A stretch of DNA of 64,000 nucleotides from Taishania sp965247975 (GTDB lineage Bacteria; Bacteroidota; Bacteroidia; Flavobacteriales_D; Crocinitomicaceae): positions 558,001 through 622,000 of the forward strand of contig OZ252050.1 of assembly GCA_965247975.1 (NCBI GenBank), given 5' to 3'. Shown here piece by piece: positions 1 through 8,434 of this stretch; position 1 is the first letter of the stretch; each line of letters begins with the position of its first letter. The translations under genes were made by a program, and so were the position numbers. The notes below the pieces were generated by a model that saw nothing but the letters and a program-made list of their open reading frames with translations, was not told the DNA's origin and made no database searches.

Positions 1-549
1 ACCTATTCCATGGCATATACCTATGGAGATAAAAAGCTTTCATGGCAACGATTCATGAAAAATGACAGAGTGCTGAAGGAATGGGATTATTCCTGCAAAA
101 CAGAAGGAAGTCTTGTTGCAGATAAAAACCAAGAATCCATTTGCAATTATACCCAAGAAAGTAATGACGGTTCACGCATTGAATTTAGTCGAAGAGCACA
201 AAATGGAACGGTTTATTTGTACAAAGATTACTTTAACGCATCATCAAAGAAAGTTAAAAGCGAAGTGTATCGCGACGAAACAATCTTGCTCAGTCGAACA
301 GAACTAAATGAATTGACCAAAGTAAGTGAAACCAATCATTATAACGAGAAAGGTGAAATTCTTGAAAAGTCAATCGTGAAAATTGATGACCGTGGAAATA
401 TGGTTGAATTTGTGAAGTTTCGAATTGGCAAAGAGCATAAAGCGCAGAAAACAACGAACAAATACAATGAGCAAAATGAGCTGATTGAATCTGCTTATTA
501 TTTCAAAGGAAAATTGACGAGTCAGAATGTGTATGAGTATTTGGACTGA
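1..549 (+). CDS. Hypothetical protein, 5'-truncated by the window edge
   Basis: The frame is open from base 1, so the first visible ATG at 10 is probably internal and the true start lies upstream. The visible ~180 residues are rich in Lys, Glu, Asn and Tyr. They hold loosely repeated units of the type 'YNEKGEI', 'DDRGNMVEF' and 'YNEQNELIESAYYFKGKL', resembling the short beta-hairpin repeats (MORN/YwqK/RHS-like) found in many Bacteroidota secreted or lipoprotein-like proteins. No catalytic motif is visible and no function is assigned. It is convergent with the response-regulator gene that ends at 594. Confidence 0.6.
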   Translation, partial: TYSMAYTYGDKKLSWQRFMKNDRVLKEWDYSCKTEGSLVADKNQESICNYTQESNDGSRIEFSRRAQNGTVYLYKDYFNASSKKVKSEVYRDETILLSRTELNELTKVSETNHYNEKGEILEKSIVKIDDRGNMVEFVKFRIGKEHKAQKTTNKYNEQNELIESAYYFKGKLTSQNVYEYLD

Positions 550-593
550 GTGATTCACTAGTTAACCAAGATCATCAAGTTTTCAAGCTCTTT

Positions 594-1301
594 TCAGGAG
601 TTAATAAAATCGTAAAACTCCTTTTTCTTTCGATCAGAAACAGGAATTTTGATTGTTTCATCAATCAAGCAAAGAAAATCTTCAGATATTTTGTAGGATG
701 AAATTAAATGAATGTTGATAATGTAAGACCTGTGCACTCTAAAAAAGTGTGGATATTGCAGTTCTTCTTCAATAGATTTAATTGATTTAGCTAAAGTGAT
801 TTTTTTTTGATTTTTTAGAAAGATGGTAGTGTAATTATTATCCGATTCACAATAGACGATATCAAAAGGATCAACGTAAAATAGTTCATTTCGAGTTTTG
901 AATATTATTTTTTTTCTAGGTTTTTCAATAGCTTGAATACTTTGAAGATGATTTTCAATTCTCAATAGAGAATTTTTGAGCGTCGTAAACCCAAAAGGTT
1001 TTAAGAGAAAATCAAACACTTTAAGTTTAATTGCTTTTAGTGAGTAATTCAAGTGAGCGCTGACTATAATGATGATGTATTTATCTGGATCGATTAATTC
1101 GAACAAATCGAATCCATTATGCTGAGGCATGTTGATGTCCAAGAAAATTATTTTTGGCATTTTCTTTTCGATGATTTCTTTAGCTTCTAGCACGTTGCTC
1201 GCTTCGTGAATTTGGCAACGAGGGGATAATTCGCTAAGCATCATTTGCAAGTTTTCTTTTGCAGCAATTTCGTCATCAATAATAATTGCAGAATCAATCA
1301 T
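594..1301 (-). CDS. LytTR-family response regulator
   Basis: A 235-residue DNA-binding response regulator of the LytR/AlgR family. The N-terminal receiver domain shows the acidic pair D9/D10, the phospho-acceptor D55 in 'IIFLDINMP' and the conserved K101 in 'DFLLKPFG'. The C-terminal LytTR DNA-binding domain (about 125-232) includes 'VYCESDNNYTTIFL' and 'FFRVHRSYIIN'. Its start codon overlaps the stop of the upstream sensor kinase by 4 bases (ATGA arrangement), so the two are translationally coupled. By family precedent it receives phosphate from that LytS-type kinase and binds promoter repeats; the target genes cannot be told from this window. Confidence 0.93.
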   Translation of the reverse strand: MIDSAIIIDDEIAAKENLQMMLSELSPRCQIHEASNVLEAKEIIEKKMPKIIFLDINMPQHNGFDLFELIDPDKYIIIIVSAHLNYSLKAIKLKVFDFLLKPFGFTTLKNSLLRIENHLQSIQAIEKPRKKIIFKTRNELFYVDPFDIVYCESDNNYTTIFLKNQKKITLAKSIKSIEEELQYPHFFRVHRSYIINIHLISSYKISEDFLCLIDETIKIPVSDRKKKEFYDFINS

Positions 1302-4120
1302 ACTTTTTTACTATAACTTGCTGTTAATAAAATAATTACTCGTGTGCCAGATGGTTTCCCACTTTCATATAAATCTTCAAATTCAAAACGAACATTTTTT
1401 AGTTTTAGAAGATCTAACCTAGCTTTTAATAAAGACAGACCTTTTGAATTATGGTTGCTTTTTTTCAGGGTTGCTTCTCGTCCAACTCCGTTATCTTCTA
1501 TGATTAGGGATAAATCAGCGTTGATCATGTTGATTGAAATTTCAATTTTTCCAATCTCATCCTTCGTTTTATTTTGGAGTCCATGCCAAACAGCATTTTC
1601 AACAATTGGTTGCAGAATTAATGAAGGAACTAAAGTGTTTTCTGCGTCAATTTTATCTGAAAGTGTAATGTTGAAATCAAAGTTGCTGAAACGAATTTTT
1701 TCAATTTCGAGGTAGTGCTGGGTTGTATTCAATTCGTCTTTCAATGTTGTATATTCATATTCAGAAGTCTCGAGTATGGAGCGAGTCAAAGAAGAGAATT
1801 TCTCAATGAAATCAGATGCTTCATTGATCTTGCTTTTTAGTACAAAATTCTGGATGGAATTAAGTGCATTAAAAATAAAGTGCGGTTTAACTTGTGCTCT
1901 CAAAGCCTGTTGTTGGTACTCAACTATTTGCATTCTTCTTTTTGCTTTTTTCGATTTCAAATAGAAGTAAAATGATATGACACTGAAAATCACAGATAAA
2001 ACCACGATAATAAGAAGGATTTTAAATTCGGAAGTTCGATAGAAAGGTTCTGAAACTGTTACTTGAATATTTTCAATGCTTGACTTTAATTTACCATGAT
2101 CGAATGAAGTGAATAATTGCAAGTTGTACTTTCCTGGTGGAAGATTATCTAATCTTAATTCATTGCTGTTCGTTTTGTACCATTTTGTGTTTTTATTCAG
2201 TCGATAGTAATAGCTTATTCTATTTTTGTCAAAAAGGTAGGATGAATTGAACGCAATTTCGATGTCATTTTTATCATAGGTAGTTTTAATTGAATTTAAA
2301 AGTGTTTGTTGCTTGCCAAACACTTTTATTGAGGTAATCTCAGGCGAATTTGGTAACGGAATATTGAAAAGATCATAATTGGATTGTTGAATACAATTGA
2401 GCGTGTTTTCAGCCAAACCATAGAGTGTATTATTTTCGATAAACAATCCAAGAATATCATTGGAAGAAAGTCCGTTGTTTTTATTTAAAAGATTTTCAAA
2501 TGTCAACTTTCCAGATTTAAAATGATAGACGAAAATCCCTTGATTTGAAGCGATCCAAATTTTTCTACCTTGAACAAATATGGCATTGATGGAATTCGGC
2601 ATTTCGCTATTTTGTGAGTTATAATGATTGATAACTCTATTTTGGGTAATAGAATAAACGGCAACCCCTTTTCCTTTGGTTCCAAACAGCAAATAGTCAT
2701 CAACCTTTTTAATTACTTGCGTATGTTCATTCGCATATATTTTATCTCGGATTTTTACTGTTTTCTTGGATAGTGTGTTTTGAATATAAATACCATCAAT
2801 TGTTGCAATAAAAACATGCGTTGGATTTAGGTAAAAAATGTCTTTGAGTTTTGATACTCCAGTTTGGTAAAGCGTGCACGATTTATCGTTTATACTTAAA
2901 ATTTGATATTGTTCGCTTGTTGCAACAAGGTAATTTTCGTTAATTTTTTGAATCGCTCTTATGGCTGAAAGTGTATCTCCTTTAAAAATTAATGGAATGT
3001 GAAGCCCGCCATAAAATTCTACTTTCTGATGATTGAAAATTACTTTTTTTAAAAAATGTGATGCATCATAAAATTTTGTAGTATTAATTGTTTCCACTTT
3101 TTTTGATGTTGGGAAAAAATCGAATTGACATCCATTGTAAGACCTCAAAATGATATTAGTTTTGGTTGGCAACATCACAGATAATAAGTTCGCGTCTTTG
3201 AATTCAAATTTTTCAATAAATGTGTTTTGAAATTTGAAAAGGCCTTTGTATGAGCTTGAAAACCATATATTTCCATTATTATCCTTAATTAATTGGCCTG
3301 AGAGTTTATTCAGGATTATTTTCGGAGTTTTATCTAAGTCGTCATATCTCAATAGATCTTTCCCACGCAATGAGATCCAAATGCTATTTTTATTATCCAC
3401 ACATAAACTTTCAATACTAGACTCAAATTTTTTGAGTTTATGGGATTTTGCAGTTGTTATGAGTAGTTCATTTCCTTTGATAAAGTAATGGGTGTTGTTG
3501 ATGGAATATAATTTTATCCTACTTCCAATTGGATCAGGATTAAACCAATTGTTAAATTTCAATCTGCTTAAATCAAAACTAGATACACCTTCACTTTTAG
3601 GAACCCCGTTCTTATAAGATATGATAAACTTGCCTCCAAAAATGAGGTAATCATAATATTCTATTTTCCCATTCTTGGAGATTGAAAAATATTCTTTGTT
3701 AACACTAAAAAACACCTTGTCATCCTTTCCAACTTCTATGGATGCTCCTAAATACAAATTTTTTGAAATTTGTTTGAGTAAATGATTGTATTTATAACTA
3801 TAAATTTTCCCTCCAAAAATGTAGTTAAACTGTTGATTATATGACCATAACCAAATCCTGTCTTTGTAATCATGAGTAATATTAAAAAACACATTATCCT
3901 TGAGTCCATGAATGGAGGTATAAGTTGTAAAATTGGAACCATCAAATTTCGAAATTCCTTTATCTGTGCATACCCATAAATAGTCCTTCTTGTCGATAGC
4001 AATTCCGAAAACTTCGTTACTTGGTAGGCCGTCATTATTGGTGTAATGGGTGGAGTTTAATTCTTGACCTTTTGTAATGAAACAAACAATCATTGAAAAA
4101 ATGAGTAATGTAATTTTCAT
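1298..4120 (-). CDS. Sensor histidine kinase, Reg_prop beta-propeller with LytS-type kinase
   Basis: A hybrid-free sensor of the Bacteroidota 'two-component regulator propeller' type. I place the start at the ATG at 4120 because it opens a good signal peptide (MKITLLIFSMIVCFITKGQ); the frame stays open to 4180 but the extra 20 residues would precede the signal. Periplasmic Reg_prop repeats fill roughly residues 20-600 (for example 'LPSNEVFGIAIDKKDYLWVCTD' type units). They are followed by a Y_Y_Y-like domain (about 620-685), one transmembrane helix (about 690-715), a His_kinase domain with H747 in 'KPHFIFNALNSIQNF', and a C-terminal HATPase with 'DNGVGREA'. The ligand is unknown. It is co-transcribed with the LytTR regulator. 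Confidence 0.92.
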   Translation of the reverse strand: MKITLLIFSMIVCFITKGQELNSTHYTNNDGLPSNEVFGIAIDKKDYLWVCTDKGISKFDGSNFTTYTSIHGLKDNVFFNITHDYKDRIWLWSYNQQFNYIFGGKIYSYKYNHLLKQISKNLYLGASIEVGKDDKVFFSVNKEYFSISKNGKIEYYDYLIFGGKFIISYKNGVPKSEGVSSFDLSRLKFNNWFNPDPIGSRIKLYSINNTHYFIKGNELLITTAKSHKLKKFESSIESLCVDNKNSIWISLRGKDLLRYDDLDKTPKIILNKLSGQLIKDNNGNIWFSSSYKGLFKFQNTFIEKFEFKDANLLSVMLPTKTNIILRSYNGCQFDFFPTSKKVETINTTKFYDASHFLKKVIFNHQKVEFYGGLHIPLIFKGDTLSAIRAIQKINENYLVATSEQYQILSINDKSCTLYQTGVSKLKDIFYLNPTHVFIATIDGIYIQNTLSKKTVKIRDKIYANEHTQVIKKVDDYLLFGTKGKGVAVYSITQNRVINHYNSQNSEMPNSINAIFVQGRKIWIASNQGIFVYHFKSGKLTFENLLNKNNGLSSNDILGLFIENNTLYGLAENTLNCIQQSNYDLFNIPLPNSPEITSIKVFGKQQTLLNSIKTTYDKNDIEIAFNSSYLFDKNRISYYYRLNKNTKWYKTNSNELRLDNLPPGKYNLQLFTSFDHGKLKSSIENIQVTVSEPFYRTSEFKILLIIVVLSVIFSVISFYFYLKSKKAKRRMQIVEYQQQALRAQVKPHFIFNALNSIQNFVLKSKINEASDFIEKFSSLTRSILETSEYEYTTLKDELNTTQHYLEIEKIRFSNFDFNITLSDKIDAENTLVPSLILQPIVENAVWHGLQNKTKDEIGKIEISINMINADLSLIIEDNGVGREATLKKSNHNSKGLSLLKARLDLLKLKNVRFEFEDLYESGKPSGTRVIILLTASYSKKV

Positions 4121-4212
4121 AGTACCGAGTTTAGGAGTAAAGTTAAAACAGAAAAAGCAAAAAAAAAGGGCATGAACCAAATCATACCCTTCTTTTAAAC
4201 GTTAAAGCCTTA

Positions 4213-4404
4213 TTATTTTCTCACATTCGGATCTTTTTCAGCAGCAGCATTGAATTTCTTTTGCATATTCAACCAGTAAAATAACCCGCCGAAACCTGCA
4301 AGCGCAATCACCAAATAATTAAATGAATTTCCAATGATTTCAAAAATTTGAAATGTCCAAAGAAAAATATCGCCTAAGCCCCAAAAAAAATCTGTAAGTG
4401 TCAT
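4213..4404 (-). CDS. Small membrane protein (DUF6341-like)
   Basis: A 63-residue protein with an amphipathic N-terminus, one clear transmembrane segment (about 30-45, 'LVIALAGFGGLFYWL') and a charged tail (QKKFNAAAEKDPNVRK). The layout resembles small membrane proteins of the DUF6341 type that are widespread in Flavobacteriia, but this is a resemblance from memory rather than a search result. It lies 92 bases upstream of the sensor kinase start on the same strand. Function unknown. Confidence 0.7.
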   Translation of the reverse strand: MTLTDFFWGLGDIFLWTFQIFEIIGNSFNYLVIALAGFGGLFYWLNMQKKFNAAAEKDPNVRK

Positions 4405-4464
4405 GTTTTTTTATTTTGTACAACAAAGGAACTAAAAAAAATTAATTCATCGTTAAATATTCGT

Positions 4465-5802
4465 TCAAATTTCTTCTTCCGATTCTGTGAAATCAATGGA
4501 AAAGGTCTTCAATTCATCCAAAATTGGATTGTATATCTCAGGAACTATTGGCATTTGAACACCTGTGGAAGTTATCTCACCAGTTAAAATCATTTTGGCA
4601 CAAATCGCTGCCGGCAATCCAACAGTGTTCGACATCGACGTGTACATTTGATCTTCACCAATGTTCACCATGCTTGATGTAATCTTGTAATTTTTTCCAG
4701 CATGCGCATATTCAAACTCGTGAATCATGACCAACATATCTTTGTCGCCTTCGTTCAATGATAGTTTTCCAACCAAAATTTCTTCTAACAACTTCGCTGG
4801 AGTCGGATGATCACTCATTAAAATAGGTTGGTCTTCAAATAATCCAAGCCATTCGAATTTCGAATACAAATACATACGATCTTCTCGCAAAAATTCTTTG
4901 AATTTATCTTCTACCGATTTTGTGGCATGATAAGGTAAAAATGAATTTAAAAAGATGCGTGGAGTCATTCCATCTGTGTTCACCATGGCATAAGAATCAT
5001 CTGTCAACCCAAGTTCGATAAAAACATTCCATGCTTCGCAATAACCTGGTCTGCGTAATGTTCCACGAATAATCGTTGGAATTTTTTCCAATCCATAAAC
5101 ACTTCGATACGACAAGGAATCTCTGTTTGGATATCCTTTAAACTCACCGTAACCATCAATGTGAAACGTATTCAAACGATCAAACAAACGATGGTACGGA
5201 ATGTACTTATAGCGACCTTGTCGAATGAAACAGGCAGCCCCACCTTGACCAGCCAAAACAACATTTCGTGGATTCCATGTAAATTTATAGTTCCAAGGAT
5301 TGTCATCAGATTCTGGCGCAATCAATCCACCGCAATACGATTTAAAACTTGTAATTTCTCCACCTTTATCTTTGATAGCATCAATGATTTTCATGGCGCT
5401 CATGTGGTCAATTCCTGGATCCACGCCAATTTCGTTCATGATTACAATTCCTGCCGCTTTTGCATCGGCATCCATGGCGCGCATTTCTGGAGAAATGTAA
5501 GAAGGAGTGATGAGGTTTTTCTTAAATTCAATGCAATCTTTCGCCACTTCTGGATGAAAACGCGCAGGCAACATAGAAATAACCAAATCTGCTTTTTCAA
5601 TTTCTGGCCGACGTTCGTTTGGATCTAAGGCGTTGAAATTGAGCGCTACACCACGTTCATGACCATCGATTTTTGATTTCACTAAATCCAAATTTTGATC
5701 TGTGATTCGAACCATCCAATTATGACTCACCGCATGCTCAAGCAAATAGCGAATCAAAGATGATGCTGATAACCCCGCCCCCAAAATTAAAATTGTTTTC
5801 AT
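4465..5802 (-). CDS. Saccharopine dehydrogenase family protein
   Basis: A 445-residue NAD(P)-dependent oxidoreductase. A Rossmann fold opens at residue 6 with 'ILGAGLSASSLIRYLL', and a later 'ADLVISMLPARFHPEVAKDC' matches the family's nucleotide-binding half. The C-terminal two thirds match the saccharopine dehydrogenase C-terminal domain (for example 'EIGVDPGIDHMSAMKIID' and 'NTVGLPAAICAKMILTGEI'). Family members act in lysine degradation (saccharopine to glutamate and aminoadipate semialdehyde) or related reductions. No second lysine-pathway gene is adjacent, so the precise substrate is an inference. Confidence 0.88.
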   Translation of the reverse strand: MKTILILGAGLSASSLIRYLLEHAVSHNWMVRITDQNLDLVKSKIDGHERGVALNFNALDPNERRPEIEKADLVISMLPARFHPEVAKDCIEFKKNLITPSYISPEMRAMDADAKAAGIVIMNEIGVDPGIDHMSAMKIIDAIKDKGGEITSFKSYCGGLIAPESDDNPWNYKFTWNPRNVVLAGQGGAACFIRQGRYKYIPYHRLFDRLNTFHIDGYGEFKGYPNRDSLSYRSVYGLEKIPTIIRGTLRRPGYCEAWNVFIELGLTDDSYAMVNTDGMTPRIFLNSFLPYHATKSVEDKFKEFLREDRMYLYSKFEWLGLFEDQPILMSDHPTPAKLLEEILVGKLSLNEGDKDMLVMIHEFEYAHAGKNYKITSSMVNIGEDQMYTSMSNTVGLPAAICAKMILTGEITSTGVQMPIVPEIYNPILDELKTFSIDFTESEEEI

Positions 5803-6023
5803 GGCTTACATTTCATTTTCTAGCGCAAAGGTAGCTATGCGATTTGAAAAGAAATACAAATAATGTGATTCTTACTCACAGCGTTTTGAACAATTGGAAA
5901 ATGATTTGTCAGTTTAAATAACGGAAAAACATAACAATGAAATTGTAAACCACTGAAACAATATTTAGGCGATGATCATTCTGTCAAATTGCACCTAGCA
6001 CCATATTTGGCTCAGCACTTAAG

Positions 6024-7412
6024 TTATTTCATCAACACAATCTTTACTGTGTTCGAATTCGAACCACTTTTTACATTGACATAATAAATACCATTATCCA
6101 AGTCTTCCATGTTAAGATCAGTGGACTTTTCATCGGTTACTTGATGTTCTTTTACCACTTTTCCCAGTGCATTTGTTACGAAAATGACAGATTCTGCTTC
6201 CACATTTTGCAATGCGACAGTCAATTTCCCTTGCGTAGGATTTGGAAAAATTTGCATGAATGGTTCATCGTTGACCAAGAAATTCGTATTCAATTGTGGA
6301 AATTGATACGAAGATGTCCCAATGCCATAGTAATCGGGCAACACTTGAATCATCCCTAAAGGATCAATTACAACATTGTAGGTAGTGTCTGAACCAACAA
6401 TATCTGCCACATTATGACCAGCATACCAAATCCTCAAGGTTCCATCTTCCTCCAACAATGGACTTGGTGCTAAAAGATTGGATAAATAATTTCCATCAGT
6501 CCATGTAAAATCTTGCATGTGATGAATGGGGTCGGAATCATGTAACCAAACTCCGGATGTACCGTCTGTTTTAAATTGATGAAGCGCCACTTGAAGCCAA
6601 TTGCCATTTACGGTTTGTGCCACATCCGTAAAAACATAAATCGAATCGTTAATAGCAAGTGCCGCAGGTGTTGATAATCCCCAATAATCGGACGTTTCAT
6701 AAACATCTGTTGGTAAACTAAAAGCCAATGCTGGATTGCCAAAATCACTTCCATCAGCAGACTTAATGCAACCTATCCCTTGAATTGGACTTCCATTTAC
6801 GATTCCCGCAGCAGTGAAATAAACATAAATGCTATCGTTGTAAACAATGGCTCCAGGCTCTGCAACAATTTCACTGTAAAAAATGTCTGTTAAATTGGAC
6901 TCTAGAATTGGAAGAGCATCCATGGTCCAAGATATTCCGTCGTTAGAAACTGCGTGAGCAATAACGTATGTTGATGGATCATTTCCAGGAGGGTAACATG
7001 TTGTGTACATGTGATAAACACCATCCTTAATCAATACACTCGGAGTTTCAGTTCCACCATCGTAATACGTTCCGTTTAATGGCTCAAGTATTGGAGTTGT
7101 TGGGTTTAAAGTCCAATTGATGCCATCACTGGAGATTTGTCTGTAAACTTTCACTTCATTTGATTCTGAGAGAAAGATTCCATCCGCTGCTGTTGTATAC
7201 ATGACGTATTGATTTCCAACTTTTATAACCGAAGGGTCGTTCCAAGCTGCATTCTCAAAACCATCACCATATCGAATGATAGGATTTCCTGCATAAGCCG
7301 TGAATTCAGGAAAGAAGTCAGCGTTAAATTGTGCATGCACTAATGGAGTATTTAATACCAAAATCAATACAAAAACCAGCATTTGTTTAAAATACGTCCC
7401 TTTTTTTTTCAT
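6024..7412 (-). CDS. Secreted GH43-like beta-propeller protein with T9SS type A sorting domain
   Basis: A 462-residue protein with an N-terminal signal peptide (about 1-27). Its central five-bladed beta-propeller is of the glycoside hydrolase 43/68/130 type: 'NDPSVIKVGNQYVMYTT', 'ETPSVLIKDGVYHMYTT', 'AEPGAIVYNDSIYVYFTA' and 'WYAGHN' are blade motifs. The C-terminal ~75 residues are a T9SS type A sorting domain ('IFPNPTQGKLTVAL' through 'GIYYVNVKSG' to a basic end). It should be exported by T9SS and act on or bind an extracellular glycan. The catalytic acids cannot be assigned with confidence, so it may be a non-catalytic propeller. Confidence 0.85.
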   Translation of the reverse strand: MKKKGTYFKQMLVFVLILVLNTPLVHAQFNADFFPEFTAYAGNPIIRYGDGFENAAWNDPSVIKVGNQYVMYTTAADGIFLSESNEVKVYRQISSDGINWTLNPTTPILEPLNGTYYDGGTETPSVLIKDGVYHMYTTCYPPGNDPSTYVIAHAVSNDGISWTMDALPILESNLTDIFYSEIVAEPGAIVYNDSIYVYFTAAGIVNGSPIQGIGCIKSADGSDFGNPALAFSLPTDVYETSDYWGLSTPAALAINDSIYVFTDVAQTVNGNWLQVALHQFKTDGTSGVWLHDSDPIHHMQDFTWTDGNYLSNLLAPSPLLEEDGTLRIWYAGHNVADIVGSDTTYNVVIDPLGMIQVLPDYYGIGTSSYQFPQLNTNFLVNDEPFMQIFPNPTQGKLTVALQNVEAESVIFVTNALGKVVKEHQVTDEKSTDLNMEDLDNGIYYVNVKSGSNSNTVKIVLMK

Positions 7413-7543
7413 GTGATATCTTTTAAACGAGTAATTTGGTGCAAGTTATAAAGAATTTTAGTTCGTTTTTTATTGGTCAACAAAAATGTTTTAACTCTCA
7501 GGAAATTTAATATTTCTGAACCTATTTTTCTTTATTAGTATAA

Positions 7544-7568
7544 GTATTTCGCGTGTACTTTGAAATAC
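7544..7568. promoter_or_regulatory. Inverted repeat upstream of yebC
   Basis: GTATTTC at 7544-7550 is repeated in inverse as GAAATAC at 7562-7568, 76 bases before the yebC start, in a short intergenic region between divergent genes. It has no T-tract, so an operator or leader stem is more likely than a terminator. The function is inferred from position only. Confidence 0.35.
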
Positions 7569-7643
7569 AGTAATGTGAAAATCTAGCTCAAATTGCTTTT
7601 ATTCCCTAAAACAACTATTTTTGGGCAAAAATTAAAAAAAATC

Positions 7644-8354
7644 ATGGGAAGAGCGTTCGAATACCGCAGAGCAGCAAAGGAAAAACGTTGGGATAAAATG
7701 TCCAAATTGTTTCCAAAACTAGGAAAGGCAATCACAATGGCAGCCAAAGAAGGTGGAATTGACCCAGATATGAATGCAACTTTGCGCACCGCAGTTAAAA
7801 ACGCGAAAGCGCAAAATATGCCCAAAGACAATATTGATGCAGCAATCAAACGTGCTGTTGCAAAAGATGCCGAAGTTTTTGCGGAAATTAATTACGAAGG
7901 GAAAGGTCCTCATGGCGTTTTGGTGTTCGTAGAATGTGCCACAGACAATGTTAACAGAACAGTAGCAAACGTAAAATCTTATTTTAATAAGTCAGGAGGA
8001 AGTATTGTTCCAAACGGATCTTTGGAATTTATGTTTAATCGAAAATCAGTGTTCGAATTCGAAAAAACGGATGCTATCGATATCGAAGAACTAGAATTGG
8101 AACTCATTGATGCTGGATTGGATGAAATTGAATTGATTGAAAACCGCGTTTTTGTGTATGGTGATTACACCGCATTTGGTACCTTGAGCGCAGCGCTGGA
8201 AGAAAAAAATATCGATGTTGAAAAATCAGTGCTCGAGAGAATTCCGACTTCACCGGTTGAATTTACAGAAGAACAATTGGTTGATATCGAAAAATTGTTG
8301 GATAAAATCGAAGACGACGACGATATTCAACATGTTTTTACAAATATTGCTTAA
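7644..8354 (+). CDS. yebC: YebC/PmpR family protein (TACO1-like)
   Basis: A 236-residue protein. The start is the ATG at 7644 because the family begins 'MGRAFEYRRAAKEKR'; the frame is open 51 bases further upstream but that part is not conserved. Family landmarks are 'KLGKAITMAAKEGG', 'NMPKDNIDAAIKRAV', 'NYEGKGPHGVLVFVECATDN' and 'GSLEFMFNRK'. Members are cytosolic proteins variously described as transcriptional regulators (PmpR) or as factors easing ribosome stalling on proline runs. Length and three-domain layout are normal. It is a single gene 80 bases ahead of the SprE/PorW-like lipoprotein. Confidence 0.96.
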   Translation: MGRAFEYRRAAKEKRWDKMSKLFPKLGKAITMAAKEGGIDPDMNATLRTAVKNAKAQNMPKDNIDAAIKRAVAKDAEVFAEINYEGKGPHGVLVFVECATDNVNRTVANVKSYFNKSGGSIVPNGSLEFMFNRKSVFEFEKTDAIDIEELELELIDAGLDEIELIENRVFVYGDYTAFGTLSAALEEKNIDVEKSVLERIPTSPVEFTEEQLVDIEKLLDKIEDDDDIQHVFTNIA

Positions 8355-8434
8355 ATTTAAAAACGGAGAAAACACAATAAATTCCACCTTTTTAAGTTAG
8401 TAGATTGGTTTTTATAGGTTTCTTTACAAAATAG

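Noticed and set aside
4121..4180. 20-residue extension of the sensor kinase
   Set aside because: It would place odd residues before a proper signal peptide that begins at the ATG at 4120.
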